Assembly: GCF_027594825.1 (NCBI RefSeq)
Contig: NZ_CP088930.1
Span: forward strand, 2,541,019 to 2,605,018
Direction of reading: 5' to 3'
DNA: 64,000 bases
Source: Serratia liquefaciens
Lineage (GTDB): Bacteria > Pseudomonadota > Gammaproteobacteria > Enterobacterales > Enterobacteriaceae
Below the pieces are notes generated by a model, which was not told the origin of the DNA, did not search any database, and worked only from the letters and a program-made list of their open reading frames with translations. Of this stretch, positions 1 through 7,983 are shown piece after piece (the stretch's first letter is position 1; each line of letters starts with the position of its first letter). A program made the position numbers and the translations under genes.

Positions 1-600
1 CTCGAACGTCACGCCGTCGTGCAGATCTTCCCCGGGATGCAGCTCATAGCAAAGATCGACACCCACGTCGTCAAAAGCATCGAGGATCGGCCGCCAACAC
101 CGCGCCAACTGCCCGAAGGCCTCCTCCAGCAACAGCGCATTATGGGGCGGCCAGGGGTAAAAATAAGGCCAGGCCAGCGCACCGGAGAAAGTAACGTGCG
201 CGGTTAATCCAAGCCGCTGCGACGCCTGCGCCGCCATCAGCAATTGCTCGGTCGCCCATGCCTGTCGGGCCTGCGGATTGCCGCGCATCGCTGCCGGAGC
301 AAAGGCGTCGAAAGCCAGATCGTAAGCCGGGTGCACCGCCACCAGTTGTCCTTGCAGGTGAGTGGACAACTCCGAAATGACCAGGCCGTATCCTGCCAGT
401 TGCTCACGTATGCCGTCGCAATATTCCTGGCAGTGGGCGGCCCGTTCGAGATCAAAAATGGCCGGAGCGCCGGTCGGGATCTGCACGCTTTTGAACCCCA
501 GGCCCGCGGCCCAACCGGCCAGCCCGTCCAGTGAATCGAACGGCGCCTGCGCGCCGATAAACTGCGCCAGAAACAGCCCTGGCCCCTGAATGGTTTTCAT
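1..600 (-). CDS. Sugar phosphate isomerase/epimerase, TIM barrel (3' end outside window)
   Basis: The minus strand reads open for 200 codons from ATG at 600 to the window edge, so the C-terminus is missing. The protein starts MKTIQGPGLFLAQFIG and contains CYELHPGEDLHDGVTFE at about residues 184-200, the strand with Glu-x-His-Pro-Gly-Glu that carries a metal-binding glutamate in the xylose isomerase-like / AP endonuclease 2 TIM-barrel family. Its start codon overlaps the stop of the upstream dehydrogenase by four bases (ATGA), so the two are translationally coupled. Members of this family next to Gfo/Idh/MocA enzymes act as sugar or cyclitol isomerases, epimerases, dehydratases or keto-sugar lyases; the exact reaction cannot be read from the sequence. 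Family call is firm, substrate unknown. Confidence 0.85.
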   Translation of the reverse strand, partial: MKTIQGPGLFLAQFIGAQAPFDSLDGLAGWAAGLGFKSVQIPTGAPAIFDLERAAHCQEYCDGIREQLAGYGLVISELSTHLQGQLVAVHPAYDLAFDAFAPAAMRGNPQARQAWATEQLLMAAQASQRLGLTAHVTFSGALAWPYFYPWPPHNALLLEEAFGQLARCWRPILDAFDDVGVDLCYELHPGEDLHDGVTFE

Positions 601-1682
601 GGTGATGACCTCCCTAACATTACCGTTCTCTGGCTGCGTACCGCTTCATCCGCCGCCAGGACTACGCGCAGGCTGTTTAAGGCATCCTGCCAATGCCGGC
701 TGAGATCCAGCCCCTCTTGTATCGCCTGAAGAAAATAGCGCTGCTCGCTCAGGCACAGCGCCAAATGGTCCGGTTCGTCCTGACAGTCGATCCAGCGGTC
801 CGGGTGGACAAACTGATTGGCACCGTCCAGCGCCGCATAATGGACGCGCAACGAATCGGTGCGGGTATGACCGTCAACGTTATCAGACTCCCCTACCGCA
901 CCCGACTGTCGCGCCACGATCGAAACCGCGCCGAGTGGCCCAATCACGTCTTTCACAAAGTAGGCGGTTTCGCTGATCATCGGCCCCCAGCCGGCTTCGT
1001 ACCAGCCCACCGAGCCATCGGCAAAGCGCACTTGCAGCTGGCCATAGTTGTACATTCCCGGCGGCAGCGCATCGCTCAACCGTGCGCCAATGGCGCTGAC
1101 GCTGACCGGCTCCGACTGGGTCATCTGGCACATCACGTCGAGGTAATGCACGCCGCAGTCGACAATCGGCGACAGCGACTGCATCAGGTTACGATGCACG
1201 TCCCACATCGCGCCGTGGCTTTGCTGATTGAGGTTCATGCGCATCACCAGCGGTTTGCCGAGGCCGCGCGCCAATTCAACGAATTGCCGCCATGAAGGAT
1301 GGTGACGCAGGATATAGCCGACCACCAGTTGCCGCCCGGCAGCACGGGCGGCGGCGATCACGCGCTCCGCACCGGCCACGGTGGTGGCGAGGGGTTTCTC
1401 AATGAACAGATGGCAACCGGCGGCCAGTGCCGCCAGCGCGTAAGCCTCGTGAGTATCGGGCCAGGTCGTCAGGCATACCGCATCAGGACGCGTCGCCGTC
1501 AGGGCCTGTGAAAAATCACTGAACGTCGGGTAGCCGCCGCCCAACCTGGCATTGAGCCGATGCCGCGAATCGCCGCACGCCACCAGCCCACAGATCTCAA
1601 CCCCTTTCATGCCGTGATAGGCTTCGGCGTGCGAGGCTCCCATGTTGCCGCACCCCACAACCAGTACGCGCAGGTCAGTCAT
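597..1682 (-). CDS. Gfo/Idh/MocA family NAD(P)-dependent oxidoreductase
   Basis: A 361-residue protein with an N-terminal Rossmann fold (GCGNMG at residues 10-15) and the EKP motif (95-97) that is typical of glucose-fructose oxidoreductase / inositol dehydrogenase / MocA enzymes, followed by the usual C-terminal alpha/beta domain. These enzymes oxidise or reduce a hydroxyl of a sugar or cyclitol with NAD(P). I start at the ATG at 1682, not nine codons earlier, because the Rossmann strand begins right after it; this ATG overlaps the end of the upstream permease gene by eight bases. The stop overlaps the next gene by four bases. Together with the permease and TIM-barrel isomerase this suggests one catabolic pathway for an unidentified sugar or polyol. 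Confidence 0.88.
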   Translation of the reverse strand: MTDLRVLVVGCGNMGASHAEAYHGMKGVEICGLVACGDSRHRLNARLGGGYPTFSDFSQALTATRPDAVCLTTWPDTHEAYALAALAAGCHLFIEKPLATTVAGAERVIAAARAAGRQLVVGYILRHHPSWRQFVELARGLGKPLVMRMNLNQQSHGAMWDVHRNLMQSLSPIVDCGVHYLDVMCQMTQSEPVSVSAIGARLSDALPPGMYNYGQLQVRFADGSVGWYEAGWGPMISETAYFVKDVIGPLGAVSIVARQSGAVGESDNVDGHTRTDSLRVHYAALDGANQFVHPDRWIDCQDEPDHLALCLSEQRYFLQAIQEGLDLSRHWQDALNSLRVVLAADEAVRSQRTVMLGRSSP

Positions 1683-2934
1683 CGCCTTTCTCCGCTTGCG
1701 GGATTTCACGGTAATTGAAGGTGAAGAAAAACAGCGCCGCTATCACCAGCGCGCCGATGGCCGGATACCACCAGAAGCTCTGCCACTGCGGCAGCGCCGC
1801 CGCCCCCTCCGCCGTCACCATCCGATTAAACAGCGCACCGCTGATCTGCGAACCGATCAGCATGCCCAGCCCATAGGTAAACAACACCAGCAGACTCTGC
1901 GCCTGGCCCTTGACCTTGTCGCCCGCCACCTTGTCGGTGTAGATAAAGCCAATCACGAAAAAGAAGTCGTAGCACATGCCGTGTAAAAGGATGCCGAGGT
2001 AAATCATCCAACGCAGTTCCTCAGTGATACCCAACGCAAACATCACGTAGCGCAGGAACCACGACAGCATGCCAATCAACAGCATCACTTTGATGCCCAA
2101 CCGCGCGAACAGGAACGGGATCAACAGCATAAAGAACAGCTCGGACATCTGCCCCAGCGACATCACGCCACCGACATTGCTAAAACCCGTGGCTGCCACG
2201 AAAGGCGCGGCGTAGGCGTAGTAGGCCGCCAACGGGATGGAGATCAGCGTCGCGCAGATGATAAACACCAGAAAGTGCCGTTGCTTCAGCATGGCAAAGG
2301 CATCGGCGCACAGCAGGTCGCGCATTTTTACCGGTTTGCCACGTTCCGGCGCCGGGGTGTGTGGCAGGGTGAAGCTGTAAATGGCCAGCACCAGCGAAGC
2401 GACCGCCGCCAGCGTGAAAATGCCGGTGCTGTCGGACAACCCGCTGGCGCCGACGATCAGCCCGGCGACAATCCAGCCGAAGGTCCCGAACGCCCGCACC
2501 ACGGGAAATGCCTTTTCACTGTTGCTCAGGCTGTAAAACGCGACGTTGTTGCTAAGGGCGATCGTCGGCATATAGCACAGCATATAGCCGAAGATGATCC
2601 ACAGCAGGCCGCTTTGCCCACTGCTGAAAAAGCCCGGCATCAGCCAAAGCAACCCGGCACCGATCAGGTGCAGTACGCCCAGTACCTTCTGCGAGGCAAA
2701 GAAACGATCCACCAGCATGCCCAGCACGAACGGCGAAAGAATCGACGCGATCGGCCCGGTGGAATAAGCATCGCCGATGATTGCCGCCAGGCCGAACTTG
2801 CCCATCACTACGCCGAGCGTGACGTACCAGGCGCCCCAAACAAAGAATTGCAGAAACATCATCAGTGCCAGCCGCGGCACTACCCATTTGAATGTGGCGC
2901 TGTTGGCCCCCAGGACCGCGCTGTCAGTTTGCAT
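1675..2934 (-). CDS. MFS permease, nucleoside:H+ symporter (YegT/NupG/XapB-like) family
   Basis: A 419-residue inner-membrane protein with about twelve hydrophobic segments. The first segment (MMFLQFFVWGAWYVTLG) and the run GYMLCYMPTIALSNNVAF are characteristic of the nucleoside:H+ symporter branch of the major facilitator superfamily, whose members NupG and XapB carry nucleosides; YegT-like members next to sugar enzymes probably carry sugars or glycosides. I chose the ATG at 2934, preceded by GGGGAAA, over an in-frame upstream start that would fall in the end of the acetyltransferase gene. The gap to that upstream gene is about 30 bp, so one transcript is likely. The cargo is inferred only from context. 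Confidence 0.87.
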   Translation of the reverse strand: MQTDSAVLGANSATFKWVVPRLALMMFLQFFVWGAWYVTLGVVMGKFGLAAIIGDAYSTGPIASILSPFVLGMLVDRFFASQKVLGVLHLIGAGLLWLMPGFFSSGQSGLLWIIFGYMLCYMPTIALSNNVAFYSLSNSEKAFPVVRAFGTFGWIVAGLIVGASGLSDSTGIFTLAAVASLVLAIYSFTLPHTPAPERGKPVKMRDLLCADAFAMLKQRHFLVFIICATLISIPLAAYYAYAAPFVAATGFSNVGGVMSLGQMSELFFMLLIPFLFARLGIKVMLLIGMLSWFLRYVMFALGITEELRWMIYLGILLHGMCYDFFFVIGFIYTDKVAGDKVKGQAQSLLVLFTYGLGMLIGSQISGALFNRMVTAEGAAALPQWQSFWWYPAIGALVIAALFFFTFNYREIPQAEKGDD

Positions 2935-2965
2935 AGTTTCCCCATTGGTATTGTTGTGGTGGTGG

Positions 2966-3883
2966 TTAACCGCTTTCCGGCAGGAAGGACGGCATAACCA
3001 CACCGCCGGGTTGCTGCGCCAGGCCTTTCACCTGCGCCAAATGCAATTCGCAAATCCTTCCGCCCCACTGCAACAGCACCTGACTGAGGGCGGAACGTTG
3101 CGCCGGTACCAGCACCACCGGCGTGGTGCCGCGGTGATGCTGGTCCAGCATCCAACTGATCAACTCCAGGGCGATCTCTTCGCTGTGGCTGCCGCCCGGC
3201 CCCAACATGCGTGAAGCCGGATGCGACACCGACGCCAGATAGCCGCCAATCACGCCGTCCAGTTCCCACACAGCGATACGCCACAGCCCGCTGGTGTCGT
3301 TAAGGAAATGGTCAATATCGCGACGGCGTTCAATGCCCAGCAGCATTCGCTCCAATTGCAAAATGCCGGGCAGATCGCCCTGCTGAGCGGCACGTACCCT
3401 GCCGCGCGTCAGTCGTGGAAAAGAGAACCCCAGCGTCGGCACCGGGATCGCCATATCCTGATAAATCGCATAGGGCGTGAAGCCGGCACGGTGGTACAAC
3501 GCGTAGGAGTCCAGATTTAACGCGCTGGAAATCAGGCGTATCGGTAGCGATCCCGCCAGCTCATCGGCTTTCGCCATCAGCTGCGCGGCGATACCGCGAC
3601 CGAAGTAATCGGGATGCACATTCATGATGCCCAGCCCGAGGTGTGTCTCACGCGGATGGAAAAAGCAGGAACCGCACAGTACGCCCTGCTCATCGCGCGC
3701 AATCCAGTGCTGACCGGGATCCAGTTGGCGATAGACGTCAACGAACAGCCCACAGCTGGCCGGCTCTGCGGTAAAAATGGCCCCTCTGCCGTGGCGTTGG
3801 TACCAGGCATTGGTCGACAGATGAATCAGCTGCGCGATTTCCGGGCGATCGCCGCTTTCCGCTACCCTCAGTTGCACCTGCAT
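2966..3883 (-). CDS. Tandem-domain GNAT N-acetyltransferase
   Basis: A 305-residue protein made of two GNAT-like halves. The first half has a clear acetyl-CoA binding motif A (NVHPDYFGRGIAAQLM, about residues 88-103). The second half, from about residue 160, again looks like a GNAT fold (RVRAAQQGDLPGILQLE ... ELDGVIGGYLASVSH) but lacks an obvious Q/RxxGxG/A loop, so it may be a non-catalytic copy. It is the first gene of the minus-strand sugar operon and lies divergent to the LacI regulator. Acetyltransferases in sugar operons may detoxify or cap a substrate, but no substrate can be read here. Confidence 0.82.
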   Translation of the reverse strand: MQVQLRVAESGDRPEIAQLIHLSTNAWYQRHGRGAIFTAEPASCGLFVDVYRQLDPGQHWIARDEQGVLCGSCFFHPRETHLGLGIMNVHPDYFGRGIAAQLMAKADELAGSLPIRLISSALNLDSYALYHRAGFTPYAIYQDMAIPVPTLGFSFPRLTRGRVRAAQQGDLPGILQLERMLLGIERRRDIDHFLNDTSGLWRIAVWELDGVIGGYLASVSHPASRMLGPGGSHSEEIALELISWMLDQHHRGTTPVVLVPAQRSALSQVLLQWGGRICELHLAQVKGLAQQPGGVVMPSFLPESG

Positions 3884-3932
3884 CCGCCACCTCTTTTCAG
3901 ATTATGGGTTCAGCGAAATACCGCGAAATCGT

Positions 3933-3981
3933 AAAATGTAATCGATTTCATTTTCACCATGAGCAAAATGTAATCGATTTC
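3933..3981. promoter_or_regulatory. Two identical LacI-type operator candidates between GNAT operon and lacI-like gene
   Basis: The 17-mer AAAATGTAATCGATTTC occurs at 3933-3949 and again, letter for letter, at 3965-3981. Each copy has the core AATCGATT, a perfect palindrome centred on CG, as expected for LacI-family operators. The copies are 32 bp apart, close to three helical turns, so two dimers could bind the same face of the DNA. They sit in the 243-bp region between the divergent regulator and the operon. Binding by the adjacent LacI protein is inference. Confidence 0.7.
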
Positions 3982-4032
3982 TTTTTTTCGGCAACCCGAT
4001 TAATGTGATAAGAGGGGCTGATAAGATGAATT

Positions 4033-4048
4033 TGTAATCAACATCACA
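4033..4048. promoter_or_regulatory. CRP-cAMP site candidate
   Basis: TGTAATCAACATCACA matches the CRP core TGTGA-N6-TCACA at nine of ten positions. It lies about 80 bp before the lacI-like start codon and downstream of the tandem operators, and would put the sugar operon or its regulator under catabolite control. Confidence 0.5.
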
Positions 4049-4126
4049 ATCCTGAGGTCAGGCGCAGACATTTTTCCGTGCTTGAGCATATTGTTCGGGG
4101 CAAATGGGCAGAAGGAACAGCAAACC

Positions 4127-5107
4127 ATGTCGATCGAAAAGGTGGCGAAACTCGCCGGCGTCTCCGCCGCGACCGTTTCACGGGTGTTGAACGGCCAGCA
4201 GATCGTCAAACCGGCCACTCGCGACAAGGTACTGGCCGCGATCCGCGCCTGCGACTATCAGCCCAACCTGCTGGCGCGTCAGTTGCGCACCTCACGTAGC
4301 CGCATGTTGCTGGTGCTGGTTTCCAGTATCACCAACCCCTTCTGCTCGCTGGTAGTACGCGGTATCGAAGAGGAGGCTGAACGTCACGGCTACCACATTT
4401 TGCTGTGCAACTCTGAATCCAATCCGACGCGGGAATCCGCTTACCTCAGCCTGCTGAGCGGTAAGGTGGTCGACGGTGTTATTACCATGGACGCCGTCAG
4501 TTGCCTGCCCGGCCTGACCGCGATGATCGGCGATTTCCCCTGGGTACAATGCGGTGAAGGCGATCCCGAGTTCCGCGCCTCCTCGGTGACCATCGACAAT
4601 CATCAGGCGGCGATGGCCGGCGTACGTTATTTGGTCGCGCAGGGCCGGCAACGTATTGCTCTGATCAACAGCGACATGCGCTATCTCTATTCACAGCAGC
4701 GGGAGCAGGGTTATCGACAGGCGCTGGCCGAAGCCAAACTGGACTATTGCCGGGTGGAATACGTCGAAGGATTGGAATATGCCGCCGGTGCGCTGGCGAT
4801 GAACCGCCTGCTGGACGCGGAGCCACGCCCGGATGCGGTCTTTGCCATTTCGGACGTGATTGCCGGCGGGGCAATGAGCAGCTTGCACCAACAAGGGTTG
4901 CGCATCCCCGAACAGGTCGCCGTGATGGGCTTTGACGGTGTGCCTTTTGGCGCCATTACCACCCCGCCGCTGACCACCGTCGAACAGCCGATGCATCAAT
5001 TCGGCGTGCGCAGCGTGCAGCTGCTGCTGGAAAAAATCAAGGATCCGCAACAGCCGCCACGCAATGACGTGCTCGAATGGCGGCTGGTAGAACGCGGTTC
5101 TGCCTGA
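4127..5107 (+). CDS. LacI family transcriptional regulator of the divergent sugar operon
   Basis: A 326-residue repressor. Residues about 3-25 form the LacI helix-turn-helix (VAKLAGVSAATVSRVLNG), followed by a hinge helix and a periplasmic-binding-protein-like sugar-sensing domain with the usual VSSITNPFCS and MGFDG segments. The ATG at 4127 is preferred to an in-frame ATG at 4082 because the helix-turn-helix begins directly after it and AGAAGGAAC precedes it. Its divergent position and the operator pair upstream suggest that it represses the GNAT-MFS-Gfo-TIM operon and itself. The stop abuts the convergent PhzF-like gene with no spacer. Effector unknown. Confidence 0.92.
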   Translation: MSIEKVAKLAGVSAATVSRVLNGQQIVKPATRDKVLAAIRACDYQPNLLARQLRTSRSRMLLVLVSSITNPFCSLVVRGIEEEAERHGYHILLCNSESNPTRESAYLSLLSGKVVDGVITMDAVSCLPGLTAMIGDFPWVQCGEGDPEFRASSVTIDNHQAAMAGVRYLVAQGRQRIALINSDMRYLYSQQREQGYRQALAEAKLDYCRVEYVEGLEYAAGALAMNRLLDAEPRPDAVFAISDVIAGGAMSSLHQQGLRIPEQVAVMGFDGVPFGAITTPPLTTVEQPMHQFGVRSVQLLLEKIKDPQQPPRNDVLEWRLVERGSA

Positions 5108-5890
5108 TTACAGGCTCAGTTCGCCACGCAAAAAAATCTGCGCATCGCCGCCTATCAGGGTACGGTCGCCTTTCAGTTCACAGAACAACTCACCGCCGCG
5201 CGCCGATATCTGCCGCGCGTGTAATTGATGACGGCCGAGACGTGCGCTCCAGTAAGGCATCAACGTGCAGTGTGCAGAGCCGGTGACCGGATCCTCACCG
5301 CCGTCCAGCGTGAAATAGCGCGAAACGAAATCCACCGTTTCGCCCGGGGCGCTGGCGATCACCGCGCGACCAGTTAAAGCAATTAACGCCGGGATAACCG
5401 GCTGCAGCGCTCTCACCTGCGCTTCATTTTCCAGCACCACCAGCAGCGCATTGGCTTGCCACACTTCCAGCGGTTCAACGCCCAACAGCTCTGTCAGCCC
5501 GGCAGGCGTCGCGATTTTTTGCGGCGGTCGGGACGGAAAATCCAGGATCAAGCGTTCGCCATCTTCGGCGTCGCGCTTAACGTACAAATCACCGCTGGCC
5601 GAACGGAAACGGATATCCTGCAACGCCGGATTGACCGCGCTGAGCATCACGTGCGCCGCCGCCAGCGTACCGTGGCCGCACAGATCCACCTCGCGCTGGG
5701 GAGTGAACCAGCGGATGGCCGACATATCGCCCTCGTCCCAGACAAAACTGGTTTCCGGCAGGTTCAGCTCATTGGCGATCGCTTGCATCTCGGCGGTCGA
5801 CAACGGCTGTTTCAGCAGGCATACGCCGGCCGGATTGCCGCGAAGCCCTTCGCCGGTGAAGGCCACTACGTGGAAGTAATTTTCTGCCAT
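5108..5890 (-). CDS. PhzF family isomerase/epimerase-like protein
   Basis: A 260-residue protein of the PhzF fold, related to diaminopimelate epimerase. The catalytic glutamate of the family is present in NLPETSFV (Glu46), as are the conserved DLCGHGTLAAAH (69-80) and the C-terminal DPVTGSAHC segment. PhzF itself isomerises trans-2,3-dihydro-3-hydroxyanthranilate in phenazine synthesis, but no phenazine genes are present, so this is one of the widespread members of unknown substrate (like YddE). I chose the start at 5890, preceded by AAGGAG. It lies 10 bp after the LysE exporter gene on the same strand and is probably cotranscribed with it. Confidence 0.87.
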   Translation of the reverse strand: MAENYFHVVAFTGEGLRGNPAGVCLLKQPLSTAEMQAIANELNLPETSFVWDEGDMSAIRWFTPQREVDLCGHGTLAAAHVMLSAVNPALQDIRFRSASGDLYVKRDAEDGERLILDFPSRPPQKIATPAGLTELLGVEPLEVWQANALLVVLENEAQVRALQPVIPALIALTGRAVIASAPGETVDFVSRYFTLDGGEDPVTGSAHCTLMPYWSARLGRHQLHARQISARGGELFCELKGDRTLIGGDAQIFLRGELSL

Positions 5891-5900
5891 CCGCAACTCC

Positions 5901-6503
5901 TTAATGCCAGATGAGTAACACACAGGCCGCCGTCAGCAGCCCCATAGACACATTAAAGATGATCCAGGCCTTTTTGCTGTGTAACAGGCGACCAATCACC
6001 GTGCCGAATCCGAGCCAAATCACGCCGGCGACGATATTCACCACCAAAATGCCCAGCGAGATCGCCACAATCGACGAGTTGTACCTGTCGCCTGCCAGGC
6101 TAAAACTGGCCACCGCCCCCAGCGCCATCAGCCAGGCCTTGGGGTTAAGGAACTGCAACAGCCAGCCCTGATACAAGCGTATCGGTTTGGGCGGTGCCAC
6201 GTCGGTCTCCAGCTTTTCATAGGCGGCCGTGGCCACTTTCCACGCCAGCCATAACAGGTACAGGCTGCCGAGGATTTTCAGCACCAGGTGCAACGCAGGG
6301 TAAACCAGGATCAGGCTGCCGACCCCGAACGCCACCAGCAGCAAAATACTTTGCATGCCCAGCATGATGCCCATCATCAACAGCAGCGAGCGCATAAAGC
6401 CAAAATTGGCGCCGGAGGTGGTCAGCAGCATATTATTAGGGCCTGGCGTGATGGCGGCGACCCACAGGAAGCCTAACATCGAAAGAAATAAACTCGGTTC
6501 CAT
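5901..6503 (-). CDS. LysE/RhtB family amino-acid exporter
   Basis: A 200-residue, almost entirely hydrophobic protein with about six membrane segments. The N-terminal ITPGPNNMLL and the central LLQFLNPKAW segment are signatures of the LysE/RhtB translocators, which export amino acids or derivatives. The ATG at 6503 (MEPSLFLSML) begins the first membrane segment. The gene is followed after 10 bp by the PhzF-like gene, suggesting that the pair modifies and expels the same or related compound. Divergent to yheT across 119 bp. Substrate unknown. Confidence 0.9.
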   Translation of the reverse strand: MEPSLFLSMLGFLWVAAITPGPNNMLLTTSGANFGFMRSLLLMMGIMLGMQSILLLVAFGVGSLILVYPALHLVLKILGSLYLLWLAWKVATAAYEKLETDVAPPKPIRLYQGWLLQFLNPKAWLMALGAVASFSLAGDRYNSSIVAISLGILVVNIVAGVIWLGFGTVIGRLLHSKKAWIIFNVSMGLLTAACVLLIWH

Positions 6504-6622
6504 GAGGCGGGTGCTCCTCACCCAGGGTGATTTTTTGCAGTATTATTGTCAGTTCAGGATAGTGAAGCTAACAGCGCACTATTAATCCCACAATAGCCGC
6601 CAATAAGATTTTTACTCAGGTT

Positions 6623-7603
6623 ATGCATGAATCCTTTCGCCCTTTGACCGGGGCCAGTAATCCGCATCTGCAGACGCTGCTGCCACGGCTGGTGCGTCGC
6701 CGAGTGCAGCTCAAACCGCACTGGCAGCGGCTGGAGTTACCCGACGGCGACTTTGTCGATCTCGCCTGGAGCGAAGATCCGGCTCAGGCTGCCGGCAAAC
6801 CGCGCGTGGTGCTGTTCCACGGACTGGAAGGCAACTTCTACAGCCCCTACGCTCATGGTCAACTCAACGCCTGGCGTGAAAAAGGCTGGCTTGGCGTGGT
6901 GATGCATTTTCGCGGTTGCAGCGGCGTGCCGAACCGCAAGCAGCGCATCTATCACTCCGGAGAAACGGAAGATGCACGTTTCTTCCTGCAGTGGCTGCGC
7001 GCAACCTACGGTGAAGCGCCCACCGCCGCGGTCGGCGTCTCGCTCGGCGGTAACATGCTGGCCTGCTACCTGGCGCAGCAGGGGGCGGAAAGCCTGCTGC
7101 AGGCGGCGGTCGTGGTCTCCGCGCCGCTGATGCTGGAGCCCTGTTCGTGGCGTATGGAACAAGGCTTCTCGCGCGTTTATCAGCGCTATCTGCTCGGGCA
7201 GTTAAAACAAAACGCCACTCGCAAGCTGCTGCACTATCCTGATACCCTGCCGCTCAAACTGCCGCAGCTCAAGGCGTTGCGCCGGATCCGCGACTTTGAC
7301 GATGCCATTACTTCGCGCATCCATGGCTTCAGCGATGCCAGCGATTATTACCGTCGTTGCAGCGCCCTGCCGCTGTTGCCGGCGATCCAGACGCCGTTAT
7401 TGATCATCCATGCCAAAGACGATCCCTTTATGACCGACGAAGTGATCCCCGAAGTCGCCACGCTGCCGCACAACATTGAGTATCAGTTGACCGAGTTTGG
7501 CGGCCACGTCGGTTTTGTCGGCGGCACCTTGAAACATCCCCAAATGTGGCTGGAATACCGTATTCCATCCTGGCTTTCCCCTTATCTGGACACCGCCAAG
7601 TGA
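6623..7603 (+). CDS. yheT: Alpha/beta hydrolase YheT
   Basis: A 326-residue cytoplasmic alpha/beta hydrolase of the YheT/EstFrsA-like group, collinear with E. coli YheT from HLQTLLPRL onward. The nucleophile elbow GVSLGGN places the catalytic serine at about residue 140; HAKDDPF and GGHVGF near the C-terminus would supply the acid and histidine. The physiological ester is not established. The stop codon overlaps the GTG start of yheU by four bases, so the two are coupled. Conserved yheT-yheU-prkB order supports the name. Confidence 0.93.
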   Translation: MHESFRPLTGASNPHLQTLLPRLVRRRVQLKPHWQRLELPDGDFVDLAWSEDPAQAAGKPRVVLFHGLEGNFYSPYAHGQLNAWREKGWLGVVMHFRGCSGVPNRKQRIYHSGETEDARFFLQWLRATYGEAPTAAVGVSLGGNMLACYLAQQGAESLLQAAVVVSAPLMLEPCSWRMEQGFSRVYQRYLLGQLKQNATRKLLHYPDTLPLKLPQLKALRRIRDFDDAITSRIHGFSDASDYYRRCSALPLLPAIQTPLLIIHAKDDPFMTDEVIPEVATLPHNIEYQLTEFGGHVGFVGGTLKHPQMWLEYRIPSWLSPYLDTAK

Positions 7604-7833
7604 TTATCCCCTGGAAAGAACTGGAAACTGAGACCCTGAACAGCCTGATCGAGTCCTTTGTGCTACGCGAAGGCACCGACTACGGCGAGCACGAACGTTC
7701 GCTGGAACAGAAAGTGGAAGACGTGCGCCGCCAGTTGAAAAACGGCGAGGTGTTGCTGGTTTGGTCAGAACTGCATGAGACCGTCAACATCATGCCGCGC
7801 GGCCAGTTCCGCGCAGGGCAGGAAGAAATTTAG
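7600..7833 (+). CDS. yheU: YheU family protein
   Basis: A 77-residue protein matching E. coli YheU almost throughout ([32 protein letters not shown]). I start it at GTG 7600, inside the GTGA overlap with the yheT stop; an upstream ATG in the same frame would give an extension inside yheT that the family lacks. Function unknown; small soluble protein, probably made by translational coupling with YheT. Confidence 0.9.
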   Translation: MIIPWKELETETLNSLIESFVLREGTDYGEHERSLEQKVEDVRRQLKNGEVLLVWSELHETVNIMPRGQFRAGQEEI

Positions 7834-7983
7834 TGGCGATCGGTTCTATGACTGACGGAAAAAATCAGGTAACAATGCGTTATTGCAAACCAACGCGCGG
7901 AATTTTGCCCTTGGCGAAAGGGCGTCAAACAGACCAATAATGATATCTGACGCCTGCGCATTTAACACGGAGTGACCTATACC

